This document shows positions 1 to 10,949 of a DNA stretch of 24,597 bases, piece by piece. This DNA comes from Chromera velia (taxonomy: Eukaryota; Sar; Chromeraceae), in the NCBI GenBank assembly GCA_018398765.1, contig JAHBMJ010005850.1, positions 30,818 through 55,414 on the forward strand. Direction: 5' to 3'. The position numbers and the translations under genes are program-made. The stretch's first letter is position 1. Each line of letters opens with the position of its first letter. Below the pieces are notes generated by a model. It saw only the letters and a program-made list of their open reading frames with translations, had not been told where the DNA came from and ran no database searches.

Positions 1-13
1 GGGGGGGGGGGGG
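1..13. repeat. Poly-G run at window edge
   Basis: Thirteen consecutive G at the first bases. Such a run at the exact edge is more likely a sequencing or assembly edge artefact than biology. No gene can be read from 1 to 226. Confidence 0.6.
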
Positions 14-226
14 CAGGTGCATGCATCTGACCTGGACCGATTTCTTTTTTGTACGGCTGGTTGAGGGTAGTGTGAGTGTTCCACTGAACGACGGAATTTC
101 ATTCTCATGTGGGACTGCGTGCAAATATGTGAAGAAGCACTGCTGTTGTGCTTCTGTGCATAAAGTGAAAGGAATGTTCGTGGGGATATTGTGATTCTTC
201 TATGCGCATTCTGATAATGCGTGCAG

Positions 227-3200
227 GCGCGTGAAGATGCATTTCTGAGCTTCGACCTCGCAGCAAGAGGGCCAGACGGGAGGGCCTTCTATCCGGGTCC
301 CCATGAACTCCACAGAGAGGAAGAGGGAGACGCCGACACGGAGAAGCTCAAGACGGGTGATTCGACTGTCCGGTCTCCCCCCGTTTTCACGTCGTTTTGC
401 TCCCGTCTGGCGACTTTTTATTCTTGTGCCATGCAACCTGTTAGGCTTCTCCCTAGAGAGAGCCTCAGTCTTTCTTTCTTTTTTTCCATCTTTCTTTCTG
501 TTTGTCTGTCCATCTGTTCGTCTCTCTGTCTCCCTGACCATCCACAAGTCAGTGCATCTGCCTTTTTCTCTCTCTGCCTCCTTCTCTGCGTCGGTCTTTG
601 TATGTCCCCCTTCTCAAACTATTTCTTTGCTTCTTTCTTCTTTTCTTTCTTTCTTTCTTTCTTTCGTTCGTTCGTTCGTTCTTCCCTCCCTCCCTCTCCC
701 TCTTTGTTGATTGTTTGATCGATAGACTTTGTCTGATTTCTTTCGTTCCTTTCCCTTCCTTCCGTTTGTTCTGTTTGCTTTCTTTGTTTGTTTGTTGCAC
801 TTTTTGTCTGCAGTCGTCTTCCCGCCTATCCGGGGCGTTCTCGGTGGAGGGTGGGAGAACGACTCTCACACGAGGGGCGGGTTTTCCCCCGAGGTGTGGA
901 GCTTCTCTTGCCGAGCGACCACAGGGGTCTCCAGAAGGGGGGGTGCGGCTGCTGCTGTGGCTCCTGCTTCCCCCCAGTCGGCCTTTGCAGTACGAGGAAG
1001 GGGCTCTAGTGCTGCTGCAGCTCCTGGTATTTCCCGCCAGTCAGCCCGTGCAGAGACTGAGGGGGGCACGCCTGCTGCCGCCGCTGTCCCTGCTCCCCCC
1101 CAATCGACCCGTGCGGTGAGTCAGGGGGGCGTTTCTGCTGCTGCCTCTGCCCCCAAACCAGCCCCCCCTAAACAGAAAGCCCCCGCGTTCCCCGTGTCCC
1201 CATTCCTCCCCGTCCCGCACACGGCTGAGCCGACGTGGAAGCTTCCTTCGAAGAACAGCGAACGCATCGACACACAGTTCCTCACTCAGACGCACCACCT
1301 CGGCCTGGACAGTCACAGTGCCGTGTTCCTCCCTCTGGAGAACGTGGAAGGGGGGGGGCAGAAGATCATTGTGTTTTCCCACCTGAAGAAAAGGCAAGTG
1401 AGGAAGCTGTCTGACGAGAGACACTTCGGGGCAGTGACCATCCTTTCGTGCTCTGTGAAGGGGGACGATGACAGAATGCCCTTCGAGATCGCAAACGACT
1501 TTCCAGAGCCCCAGTCAGTCTGATCAGAGTAGCTTTGAAAGCGTGAGGTTAATTCTCTGTCGCCCTCTTCTGTCAGCGTCTATTGACCGGTAGTAGCCCC
1601 CGCTTCCCTTCCACAGATCCGAAAAAGTTGTTGACCCGTTCGCTTGACGCAAGCTGGCTGCATGGGCTATTGTGATAGATACAGAAAGAAACCACAGAAG
1701 GGGAGACAAGCGATAGCCTTGCATGCCCCCTCACATTTGTGAAGAATTCGTTCAGTCGCTGAATTCTCAGCTGTTCTTTTTATGACGCCCTTCCACATCT
1801 TCCGGCTTCCTTCGACATATGCCGGCGAAAGAGTGTTTCCCTCGAATGTCCCTTGCTTCCTCCCACCCACTTGTTTGTGCCACTGCGTGCAGGTGGCAGA
1901 AGGTCAGGGCCGAGGGAGGTCTTCCTCAGATCCGTGACCTGTTTGCAAGCACCTTCTGTGCGAGGATGAAGGTCTTGGACAACACCCTTCCCGTGGTGGC
2001 TATGTTCGGCGGTCGGAAAGAACTCCAGAAGAGATCAACGCGTCCTCTGTTGGACGATTTCTTTTTCATGGAGTTGCCCAGAGAGGCCGTGGAAGAGGGA
2101 GGGGGAGGGACGAAGGAGTTCCGGTGGCACAAAGTCCCTCTGCCACGAAAGGGAACGGGGAAGAAAGCGGGGTGGGGTGCAGGCAACCCGGAGGACCCTG
2201 ACGTTCCTCCCGACCGTCACAGTCACTCTCTAGACTGTGTGGGCAACCGGTTCTTCGTCTTCGGTGGAGTCTCCTACTTCCCCCACAGAAGCGGGCAGCA
2301 GGAGCCTGTGTTGGGTGACATGTGGATGCTCTCCCGAGAGGAGGGAGAGAGAGAGGGAGGGGGGTGGGGAGATCTGCCTGCACCCACCTCTGTGTCTGAT
2401 CCCTGCCTGTGCCACTTGATGGACACAGACGACGAGGAGGGGGAAGACGAAGAAGAGGAGGAAGAAGAGGAAGATGAGGACACACCACTCACCTCTAGAA
2501 AGAGCTACAGGTGCAGCAACAGCTCTAGGGACAGCAGCAGCAGTGGCAGTGTCCCGAAAACCCCCCCCGCCGATACCCGACCAACAACGTTCATCGATCC
2601 ACGACAGGTCAGCAGAGAGAGAGAGAGAGCAGTGCGTGTCTCTCTCTTGTGGGTTGGCTCTCTGGCTGGGTGTGTGGGGGTGAAGCGAAATCAAGTGGTC
2701 GCTAAGCCTGCTCGAAAAGTGAGAGAACAGAGAGAAGAGGGGTGGGGCATCATTCTCATGTAGTCAAACAAACAAAGAAGGATGCATGCATTCCGGTGGA
2801 GGGAGAAAGAAAGAAATCACACAATGGACATCGCAGGAAATCAAAATTTAAATTAGATCAGATGGAGTCAAAGCGATCTGTCGGAGGCATAAATGACGCA
2901 TCCCCGGCAAAAGAATGCGTACAGCGAAAACTGTCCATGCCTCCTTTGGCTGCGTACTCCCTCACGTTTCTTCCCTCTCCCCTGTCTCTCTTCCTTCCTT
3001 CTGCCCTTGCAGCTGATGCCCTCGAAGAAGAAGCAGAGAACGGACACAGACCTCCCCCCCCCGTCCGTGAGAACTACCAGAAGCGCCTTCAAAGCCGACT
3101 CCAGCGAGACCCTCGCACAGTTGGACCTGCATGCGGGAGCGAAGCACACCACCCGAAAACCCAAACCGAAAGCCGAAACTCCGAAACCCATGCCTCCTCC

Positions 3201-3699
3201 CGAGCCGGAAGAGAAAAAAAATCTGACAGTCGGGGAGTGTTGGAGGTGTCGGGGACGGGCCCTAGTGTCGGGGTGGAAGTGGAGTCAGATCACTCCCCAG
3301 AAAGAGGGAGGAGAGGGGAAGCAGCCATGTCCCCGGTTTCTTCACTCCACAGCAACAGTAGGGCCTCGCATCGTCCTTTTCGGGGGTCACAAGTCAAAGG
3401 GTGAGTTCCTCTCCGACCTCTATTCCTTCGACACTGTCTCGTGGCTGTGGACCGAAATCGAAATCGACATTGGCTGCTTCTCCAGCTCCCTCCCTGCCTC
3501 CCCCTCCTCCTCCTCCTCTTCCTCCAACGCGTCGGAGAGAAGAGCCCTGTCCGAGCTAGTCAGTCCCAGGGGAGGCGCTGCTCTGTCTTTTGATGGCAGA
3601 GATGGCCTGTGGATTTTTGGGGGGTCAACAGTGTGGGGCGGTCAGGAAGGCAGCGACCTGTCTGACTTCTATTACCTCCGCTTGGGTCCTGCTGATTAA
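227..3699 (+). CDS. Kelch-repeat protein, 5'-partial, spliced
   Basis: Predicted beta-propeller protein, probably a protein-interaction scaffold; no catalytic domain is visible. Supported exons are 814-1513, 1893-2607 and 3013-3699 (TAA at 3697). Phases agree: exon 814-1513 ends with two bases of a codon and 1893 supplies the third (Gln-Trp), and the 2607/3013 junction is phase 0. Donors are GTCAGT (1514) and GTCAGC (2608); acceptors end TGCAG or TTGCAG. Kelch-type strands include HSAVFLP..GGQKIIVF, LPVVAMFGGRKE..LLDDFFFMELP, RHSHSLDCVGNRFFVFGGVSYF..LGDMWML, HSTATVGPRIVLFGGHKSKGE..DLYSFD and GLWIFGGSTVWGG..DFYYLRL. These give about four or five repeats in roughly 700 residues. The repeats are interrupted by Ala/Pro-rich, acidic Glu/Asp and poly-Ser inserts. 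A tentative extra exon 227-356 (donor GTGATT at 357) has matching phase but no clear homology. The start codon is not in view. Confidence 0.8.
357..813 (+). other. Candidate intron of kelch gene, pyrimidine-rich
   Basis: This gap before the first secure kelch exon is strongly T/C-rich, with (TTTC)n and (GTTC)n runs around 640-690 and (TTTG)n near 783-795. It ends in a long pyrimidine tract and CTGCAG at 808-813. The acceptor is convincing. The donor at 357 (GTGATT) is weaker, so the left border is uncertain. Confidence 0.5.
2409..2485 (+). other. Acidic low-complexity insert in kelch protein
   Basis: A run of GAG/GAA/GAC/GAT codons encodes an almost uninterrupted Glu/Asp stretch of about 22 residues. 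It follows the kelch strand ending DMWML and is followed by a Ser-rich stretch. It probably forms a disordered loop between propeller blades. It is purine-rich DNA and could be length-variable. Confidence 0.7.
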
Positions 3700-5273
3700 T
3701 TGAAGGAAGTAGCAGAGGGCCGGGTGGATGAAAAAGAGGGGGGATAGGCAGAAAGAAAAAAAGGAAAGGCTCCAGAAAGGAAAGGAAGGCCATGAAAGAA
3801 CGACAACAAAAAGGAAGAACCAATCTTTTCCTCTCTCTTTCCTCAATTCCCTTCGATTCCCCGAAGGACAGGACAGGACAGAGTCGAATACAGACCCCGG
3901 GGCCCTCATCCTGATTGTTGAGGCAACTTTCGTCAGCACCCCGCCCCGCCTCTCCTCCATGAGCCCCCTTCCAAAAGAAGGACCCCTTCGTCTTCAGACA
4001 TCTTGAAGGGAACCGGGAGACCTCCTCGCAGCATCAGCATCAGCAGCAGTAGACAGAAGTTACCATCACAAAACAAGTTTTGCAACCGCTCCTCCACACA
4101 ACAAGAAAGTAGACAATTTTTTTCCGTCTGCCAGTACCTTTTTCTTTCGTATCTTTCATGCACGTTGTGGCAGAGTCAAAAAGGACGTTGTAACATGCAT
4201 TGTTCTGCCCATGGATGAGGCATTCCGCCCACCTTTTTTATATTTTGATTCGACATGATTCGACAGCACGAATTTCGTCTCTGTCTGCACTCCTGGCCGA
4301 AGCAGCACCATTCTTCCTCTTTCATGTCTTTTCTTCTCTCTCCCTCCCTCCCCCCAAGCTCAAGGAAATGGGGGTATGTGATTCTGTAGGAAAGAAGGGG
4401 GAGGTTGCGAGAGAGATTCCATGCATGCATGCAGGCGGGCAAGTCGACTGACCGGCATGTCTTGCGTTGTCCCCCTTCCTCTGTCTGAAAGTCCATGTAG
4501 CCGTTCACGTTGCCGTTTTTCTCTTGACAGATGCGGTTGCTTCTTCTCCCTGTTCTTCCCTCCTTGCGTCTCTCCTCCCCCCTGCTCCCTCACCTCACCT
4601 CTATTTCCTTTCCTCCCGAATGTCTGTCTGTATGTCTGCGTGCGGCCGTGCCCATTTTTTCTCGACCTGTCTGGCTCTTTGGAATGAATCCCCTCGACAC
4701 GAATGAATGAAGGGGTGGAAGGAACTGTGGAGGTGTACAAGAGAACTTCAAGGTCTTGCCGGCTCCCCCCCTCTGTCCCTCTTTTCCTCCATCCTTCCAC
4801 CCACATTGACCCGCCTCTGCTTGTGAGAGTTTCATGTTAACGATGACGATGTAACCGAACTGTATGGACAGATGTTTGCATTCTTGAGTTGATTGGCCCC
4901 TTTTTTTTCTTGCATCCCCACTTTTTCGTTCCGCTGACTTATGAATACATAAGCATGCTTTTGTTCCACTTTCCTCTAGTACATAGTTGGACTTCTGACT
5001 CCCCCGTTTCTTCTTGTTTGTTCTTTCGTTCGTGCAAGAAGAAGAGAGACAAGAGAGACACAGGGGATCTCCTTCATACAACAAAAGAGAGAGTGAGTGA
5101 AGGAGTTGAAAACCTGATCCGGTCTGGAGAGGGGGGGAAGGAGAGACGGGTATGGGGGGAGAGGAAGCGAAAGAGAGAGAAAGGCAGACCTGCGCAGTCC
5201 CGCAATGACCGTGCAGGCTTTGCAGAGTCAAGGACAGACTGCATGGATGTCTCATGCCCGCGAGCGACTGACC
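3700..5273. other. Intergenic, no gene recognised
   Basis: This begins with the kelch 3' UTR. Open frames here are short, low-complexity and overlapping on both strands, without family motifs or phase-consistent splice pairs. Purine-rich (3725-3820) and pyrimidine-rich (4310-4360, 4540-4620) patches alternate. I see no RNA gene. Confidence 0.55.
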
Positions 5274-5314
5274 GACAAGAAAAGAGATCCCGTCAACGGG
5301 ATCTCTCTCTTGTC
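5274..5314. repeat. 20-bp imperfect inverted repeat (hairpin)
   Basis: The arms GACAAG..AGAGATCCCGT and ACGGGATCTCT..CTTGTC are reverse complements around a 2-nt loop (CA). The inner 11 bp pair perfectly; the outer part has one bulge or mismatch before the CTTGTC end. Just downstream lies a (GACA)n repeat. It could be a transcript hairpin, a cruciform site or a short nonautonomous element. No flanking target duplication was seen. Confidence 0.7.
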
Positions 5315-5338
5315 TCCCTATCTGGCAAGAAAGTTTGA

Positions 5339-5378
5339 GACAGACAGACCGACAGACAGACAGACAGACAGAAAAACA
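5339..5378. repeat. (GACA)n microsatellite
   Basis: Imperfect tandem GACA units with one GACC variant, grading into GAAAAACAGAAAAA. It lies 25 bp after the hairpin. Confidence 0.8.
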
Positions 5379-5754
5379 GAAAAAAGGAGGAAAGGATAAA
5401 AAGCTCCACGATTCTACAGAGATGCGATGGTCTTAACGGTAGAGTTCGACTGTCATTTTTTTCAGATCTGAACAGAATCGATGCGGGTGTCCTCTTCTCT
5501 GTTGTATTGTAACATACTCGATGTGTTTTGTCGGGATCTGAATGGACGGATCGTTGATTTATAGTTGACCTGTACGATCGTCTCTTTCTTTCCCCTCCTC
5601 CCCCCCTGTGCGTTTGTGTGCAACTTCTTTTCTCGTGTGTTTCCTGTATTTCTCGTTCTGTGTCTGTTCCCTCCCTCCCTTTCTATTCTGATGTTGCAAG
5701 GAAGGAGTGCTGAGTGCGCTGATCCACCCGTTGCATGCTGATGTTTCTCTTCAT

Positions 5755-5850
5755 TCATTCATTTTTTCTTTCTTTCTTTCTCTCCTCTTTTTTTTCTTCG
5801 TTTTTGCCCGTGTCTCTTTCTTTGTTTGTTTGTCTCTTTCTTTGTTTGTC

Positions 5851-5881
<31 letters not shown>

Positions 5882-6152
5882 AACTTTCTTTCTTTCTTTC
5901 TTTCTTTCTTCCTTCCTTTCTTTCTTTCTTTCTAACTTCCTTTCTTCCTTCTCTTTCTTTCTTCCTTCCTTCCTTCCTTCCTTCCTTCCGTCCTTCCTTC
6001 TCTCTCTTTTTTTTTTTTTCTTTCTTTCTTTCTTTCTTTCTGCCTTCCTTTCTTCCTTCCTTCTCTTTCTTTCCTTCTTTCTTTCTTTCTTTTCTTTCTT
6101 TCTTTCTTTTCTTTCTTTCTTTTCTTTCTTTCTTTCTTTCTTTTTTTTTCTC
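5755..6152. repeat. About 400-bp (TTTC)n/(CTTC)n pyrimidine tract
   Basis: The plus strand is almost wholly T and C: TTTC, TTCC and CTTT tetramers with rare G or A interruptions such as TAAC, GCC and TTTG. Long mirror-symmetric homopyrimidine tracts can form triplex (H-) DNA. The apparent Lys/Glu/Arg or Phe/Leu/Ser open frames across it are repeat translations, not genes. Confidence 0.9.
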
Positions 6153-6994
6153 GCTTGCTTCTGCATGTTTTCGATCGATACTCCGATGTATCCAGCCAGC
6201 CATTCGGGCATAGCATCCACATCCGTTCAAGTGATATATAGACACACAGACAAAGAGGGGAAGGAGGGAAAGGATGGATTGAATCCTCCACGGCGACACT
6301 TTGAGAGAAAAAAGGAATGACAAACTTTTTCCTGGAATTCCCATTTTTGTCTTGTCCCGGCAATGGACTTTCAAACAAATGGAGGCAAACGAAGACTGAA
6401 AAAAAGAACAAACGAGCGCTCCTTCGTGTTCCTGTAGAAAGCAGGATTTCTGAAATGAACGACAAGAGTTCGTTTCAGTGAATAGGCTGTTTCAATTGTC
6501 TTCCAGTTTGAATTAAAGAGAATGAGTGAAAGAAGGGATGAAAGGATAAAGAATGAATGAATGAATGAATGAATGGGCAGAGTTTGCTGGTAGGGCTGAG
6601 CTCCAGGCACTCCGCTCGCATCCAAGTCTTTGTCAGTGTTCCAGCCTGTAGGTTCCAGCTCCATCTGATCTAGAAAAATCAGTGAGAAGGATCAACACTT
6701 GAGCGAAAACGCTGGAAAAGGTCATAGTGCCAGTGATTTTTGCATGTATGAGCGCATGTTTTTCTCTATAGGTTTTCGCATATGAGCCTGTGCAAGCATT
6801 TGAGTTTATATTCTACTTTTAGCACTGTCTTGAAGTGAGTATTGACTCTGCATTAAGTCATCAACCACTAGACTAGCCACTAGATCAACCATTTCTATAT
6901 GTGCGCCAGACTCTTACTAATGTTTATCTTAACTAATGATTAGACAAAATAACTGCTTATATACTATGACTTTAGACTAACAAAAAATTTTGGG
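6153..6994. other. Intergenic, increasingly AT-rich, no gene recognised
   Basis: Contains a (GAAT)n run at 6552-6575. At 6585-6670 a minus-strand reading following a TTTTTCTAG acceptor-like site gives a protein-like but unassignable peptide of about 30 residues. From about 6665 the sequence turns AT-rich, matching the other side of the Copia insertion. This suggests that Copia landed in an older AT-rich repeat. Confidence 0.5.
6990..6994. repeat. Left 5-bp target duplication (TTGGG)
   Basis: TTGGG lies immediately outside the left LTR and is repeated at 13487-13491 immediately outside the right LTR. Five bp is the usual Copia duplication size, so this is an intact original insertion rather than a recombinant. 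Confidence 0.92.
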
Positions 6995-7208
6995 TGATAA
7001 AGATTCCGTCATACTTTCAGGTTCATAGGAGAGGCCGTCTGTCTTGGCTTTAGCCAGAGATATACGCTATGATGGATCGATCAGTTTCTGCATGCATTGC
7101 TATACATTGCTACGTTGTAACACTGCATCTCTGTGCATCACGCCTCTCTATGTGCGCGCGGTCCATTAGACATGGCCCTGGAAAGCGGCCCAAGGAGAAA
7201 TCCCAACA
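6995..7208 (-). repeat. 3' LTR of Copia element
   Basis: 214 bp. On the minus strand it starts TGTTGGGATTTC and ends CTTTATCA. It matches the right LTR with about 14 substitutions and a 2-nt indel; 13 of the 14 are transitions. Confidence 0.93.
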
Positions 7209-7221
7209 ATCACCCCCTGAC
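7209..7221 (-). other. Polypurine tract next to 3' LTR
   Basis: Minus-strand AGGGGGTGAT directly abuts the LTR start TGTTGGG. It is the expected plus-strand priming site. The pol stop codon TGA (7210-7212) lies inside the tract. Confidence 0.8.
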
Positions 7222-8708
7222 TCGAGAGCTACCACGAGAGTCACTCTTTCGCTTTTCTCTGCACACCTTCACAAAATCCAGAACCTTTCTATCTCCTTTC
7301 ATCTGCTTCTGCACAAACTTGGCAGCTTGACTTCCTTTGTCCCTCTCCATCTTATACTTCATGTGTCTATCCGCCCTCTGTCTGTCTGTCTGTACCCACA
7401 GCACCTTTATCTTCAAGGCTCTCAGCTCTTGATGCGCATATACCAACAGATCATCCATGCGAGGCTCCTGTCTAGACTGTCCACTTTCCAACTGCTCCAT
7501 CAGAGGAGCACTATCAGTGTAAACCTCAACCTCCAGAGGCTTCATCTAGAGCGCCTTAGCAAGTCGTTTCTATTGGAACGACTGCTTCACGCCATCTACA
7601 AGTGCACACAACTCTGCAGAGGTGGAAGAAATCAGTTTTCTTTTGATTCTCTTGCTCTTCCATGCCACGAGATTCGAGAACCTCATGTTCGCAATGCTTT
7701 CCTTCTTGTCAACCAAATATGCTTCAAACCTCCCTCTCCCTTCACAGCGAGAAAGAGAATACGCAGCATTAACAAAGAGAGCAAGCTTCGGATCATCCAC
7801 TCCGCTGAACTGCAGGCAGTCACCCTTCTCAAGCACGCGAATCAATGCAAGTAAAACAGCTACAAGCTTTAAACCAGAAGGGCGAGAATTATAACAAGAG
7901 AGCTCGCTGAACAGATATGCAAGATCGGCAGTCGTGCAACAAACCCAACCAAGCACACCCATCACTTTCTGCATGACACTCACAAGAGATTCGTCTGTCT
8001 CCTCTTCTGCTGATGACTCAATGAGTTCAGGAGACAAAGACTTGTGGGGAAGGTCTTCCTTTTGCACAGGGATTGATTCGAGATAAGCTTTCTGCAAGAG
8101 AGTAAAGCTTTCCTCTGTTCTCTTCACCTCCATCCCTGTATAACCCATCTCACCCCTATACTCAAAAATCTCAGGCTCATCCATTTCAAGACGCTTGCGC
8201 AGAGGCTCGAGATCATGCACGGGATCATCAGAGAACACAAGCAAATCATCGACATGAACAGCCATCACAGCCTTCACGCTTCCTGCCTCCTTCTTCACAA
8301 ACACGCTTTCAGTCACTTCTTCCCATCCACACTCTCCGGCAATCCGTTTGAAGTGCTGAGCATAGAGGTGAGGTGCATCTTTCAGACCGTACATCGCACG
8401 CAGCAATTGACTCACCTCACCAGACGCGAACCCTTTGGGTGACCCCTCAGGAACTCGGCCTGGCAGCTACACGAACACATCATCGGAAATCGGTGCAGTC
8501 AAAAATGCTGTGCGAACGTCTGACTTTCCTACCTTCTATCCTTTGCTCGAAGCAAACACAAAGCAGACAAGCAACGCCCACCAGACTGCTATCCCACTGT
8601 AGGTTTCAATGTTCTTTCTGTCATCCTGGAAGCCCTTACACACCAATCTGGCCTTAGAGATTCTCTCTCCACCTTTCATCTTCCAGATTAAAACCCACCG
8701 CGTCTTCA
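7210..8708 (-). pseudogene. Copia reverse transcriptase and RNase H (degenerate)
   Basis: Minus-strand reading gives RT motifs in order: KARLVCKGF, KSDVRTAFLTAP (near 8520), AMYGLKDAPHLYAQHF, and the catalytic box VHVDDLLVFSDD (about 8240-8262; HVDD where YVDD is usual). RNase H follows: LALFVNAAY, AWKSKRIKRKLISSTSAEL (tether), then VYTDSAPL and the VQTDRQRADRHM end. In-frame stops are visible near 8537 and 8467, and at 7570-7572 and 7546-7548. The frame shifts near 8709, where the RT fingers join the upstream linker ORF. RT would copy the element RNA and RNase H would remove the template, but this copy is dead. Confidence 0.9.
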
Positions 8709-10016
8709 TCACCGGGGGTCCCGTCTCCTTGCGGGTACTCGCACACCTCCCACCTTGAGGACCTCATTTCTCTTAAAACTCTTTAGTTCCTCTCTCATAG
8801 CTCCATCGTGACTTCCATTTCTCACTTCCTCTTCCGTTGCCATGACATATCCTTTTCGGGGATTCACATGTACCATCATGACGTCAATGACTTTCTTATC
8901 AACTGACAGACGCGTGACTCTCTTTTCCTTTTCTTTCTTTTCCTTCTCCCTCTTCCTCTCATCCTCCTGTGCCTTTTGCACTCCCTCATCTTCCTGTGCT
9001 ACCTGCACTTCCTTTTCTTCTCTGCTGCTGGTTGGCCCACTCTCGCGAGCAAGCAGGCCGGCTGCAGCAGTTCCGCTATCAGACTTCAGAAGATTCATCC
9101 CAAAGAGAGAATCATCATCAGGGATGTCTGGCAGAACAATCTTTTCCTCCCTCTCTATCTCTTCAGACTCAGCAGCTGGTGCAGCGTCCCACCCCGACTG
9201 CTTTGCCTCTTCCCGCTCACTTTCCACCCCCTGCTGCTGGGCTCGTGCTTCCAGTTGGCCGGCTGGAAGACGCGAACCTGCAACACCCTGAGGGGGAAGA
9301 GAAAACGGTGCAGAAACACTTGTTGGCTGACTCCCCACGACGTGCTCCAACTGATGGACAGCCGCAGTGGAAACACCATCGAAGAAAGTTGCCTGCGCAC
9401 GAGAAGAAGAGAGGACAGCAACAGGGTTAGCACCCCCCATCGCATTGATATCAACCTCTCCATCATCATCGAAAGAGAAGTCGGAAAAACGATTCACATC
9501 ATTGGCAGGTGCAGCTGCCGTACCCCCGAACTCTGCGAGGTCAGGGGAAGCATTCAACCTATACCATTCAATTAAAGAAACACCACTCGGATGCACATGC
9601 AAAGGCTTCCACCTACGTCCATTCTCTGTCTTCACAATCACCATCACGCAAGACTCACTCTCAACACCACAAAAAATTCTTTCTTTCCCACGAACAGGCA
9701 AGCCAGACGAGTGAAGGGGACGAGGGTCAGTCACCACAACACGATCACCAACAGAGATGGGAGAAATGGAACAGGCAGCCTCAGAACCAAACATAAAAGA
9801 GTTAGGTGACATACCAGTCGCACTATATACATACTTATTCAATGCATCGATCACACCATTGAAGAGCCATTTACTACAGTACCGAGGCAGATGCAAATCT
9901 GAAAGCAACTTCCAAAGGAGACGTTTGATCGTGCAATTCATTCTCTCTGCCTTCCTTTGCGGCTGCGGTGTGTATACAGGGCCTTTCTGATGAACGATGG
10001 TCTCCTCGTCACACAC
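8709..10016 (-). pseudogene. Copia integrase C-terminal half, linker and start of RT
   Basis: A 435-codon open stretch. Its first part carries the end of the integrase core: GPVYTPQPQRKAERMN (YTPQ..G.AER type, with the catalytic Glu in AER), LP..CSKWLFNGVIDALN and TGMSPNSFMFG. This leads into a GDRVVVTDP beta-barrel region. A long acidic/Lys-Glu-rich linker follows, then EVRNGSHDGAMREELKSFKRN, resembling the conserved start of Copia RT. The long open frame shows this is the least damaged segment, but it has lost its upstream frame. Confidence 0.85.
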
Positions 10017-10400
10017 ATACTCATACTGGCCTTTCTTTTGAATTCTTTTTTGTTATCTGTGCAGACAATCTAGGGCTTTGCTTTTATTTTCAATTTCTCA
10101 GCCAGTCTCTCCCACTTCCGATACCAAGCAGTCAGATGACGGGCAGCCTTTCTTTTTGAGGGAAGAATCATTCCAAACATATGGCCAGACGCAGAATCGA
10201 CAATCACAGAGGCAGGCTTACCACCAGGCAAGAAAAACATATCATGAATGATGCGATCATTAAATCATGAATGGGGCATTAAATTTTTCCTTTGCCATGC
10301 CTTCTTTACTTTTCTGAGGGATTCTCTTCATCAGTGCATTCACTTCTCTGCATCGATGGCACACATGTCTAATCTCATCGCTGTTCCGTGCTCCTCCAGA
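10017..10400 (-). pseudogene. Copia integrase core, catalytic N-terminal half (frameshifted)
   Basis: The minus strand reads VCHRCREVNALMKR, the C-x2-C half of the HHCC zinc finger (near 10350). In another frame comes VIVDSASGHMFGMILPS, with the first catalytic Asp, and then VCTDNKKEF, with the second Asp in the TDNxxEF motif (about 10045-10070). A stop precedes VCTDN and a frameshift near 10017-10040 connects to the next segment, which begins CDEETIVHQKG. Confidence 0.85.
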
Positions 10401-10408
10401 CTCAGTAG

Positions 10409-10949
10409 GTCAGACGAAGCTGAAACGAAAGAATAGAACTAGAATTGGAGTTGAACATATCTTTTAATTATTCACTCAATGTTATTGAAGTCAGTGAAGG
10501 TCAGTTCAGATCGTTTCAAGTCAATTCTTCCAGAAGGTAAGTCAACTCGATTTGGGATTCAATTCTGTTACTCCGAGGTCAAATTTTTAATCGATTCTTT
10601 CTTTTCTTTTTTTTCAAAGTTGCATTTTATGCTTGTTTCCTGCAAAGGTTGCCAATTGTAAAAGTGTATCAATTATGTAAGTGTATCATGTTTGACAGAC
10701 TTTCATTTTTAAAAGTGTATCAAGTTTGACATACTTTGTCTTAACCGATAGAGAACCGATTAATCGGCTTCTTGTGAAAGTTAGGCAAAAGAGATGGAGG
10801 TGGGAATCGAACCCGAGACCTTCCGCTTCTCAGTCTGCCACCTGGCAGTGCTCACATTTCATCCATTGTGATTCTCCTGATGTCTGCCAAAGAACACAGA
10901 CAGCAAAACGTCTCAGAATAATCAAAGACTTAAGTTGTGGTCTGAGTAG
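10409..10949 (-). mobile_element. tRNA-derived SINE-like insertion in integrase
   Basis: About 530 AT-rich bases interrupt the integrase between the peptide DVTVY and the C-x2-C finger. On the minus strand the insert holds a perfect RNA polymerase III B box, GGTTCGATTCC (10801-10813). Upstream sequence (TGAGCACTGCC..GGAAGGTCTCGG) resembles a tRNA body with a weak A box. The T stem pairs only 3 of 5 bp, so it is not a functional tRNA. Near-identical 8-mers flank it (CTCAGTAG at 10401-10408, CTGAGTAG at 10942-10949), a possible imperfect target duplication. Direct repeats AAAAGTGTATCA occur at 10669-10720. Family unknown. Confidence 0.55.

Noticed and set aside
200-869. Overlapping ORFs on both strands near the left edge
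   Set aside because: They lie in T/C-rich intron-like DNA, overlap each other, and lack domain motifs; only 227-356 has a phase argument as an exon.
5759-6465. Long Lys/Glu/Arg-rich and Phe/Leu/Ser-rich open frames on both strands
   Set aside because: They are translations of the (TTTC)n tract in several frames at once, with no non-repeat coding content.
6371-6664. Minus-strand ORF with a protein-like N-terminus
   Set aside because: Only about 30 residues look protein-like before it runs into a (GAAT)n repeat. No homologue is recognised and no partner exon could be found.
10795-10860. A genuine tRNA gene on the minus strand
   Set aside because: The B box is perfect, but the T stem pairs only 3 of 5 bp and no proper acceptor or anticodon stem forms. 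A tRNA-derived repeat fits better.
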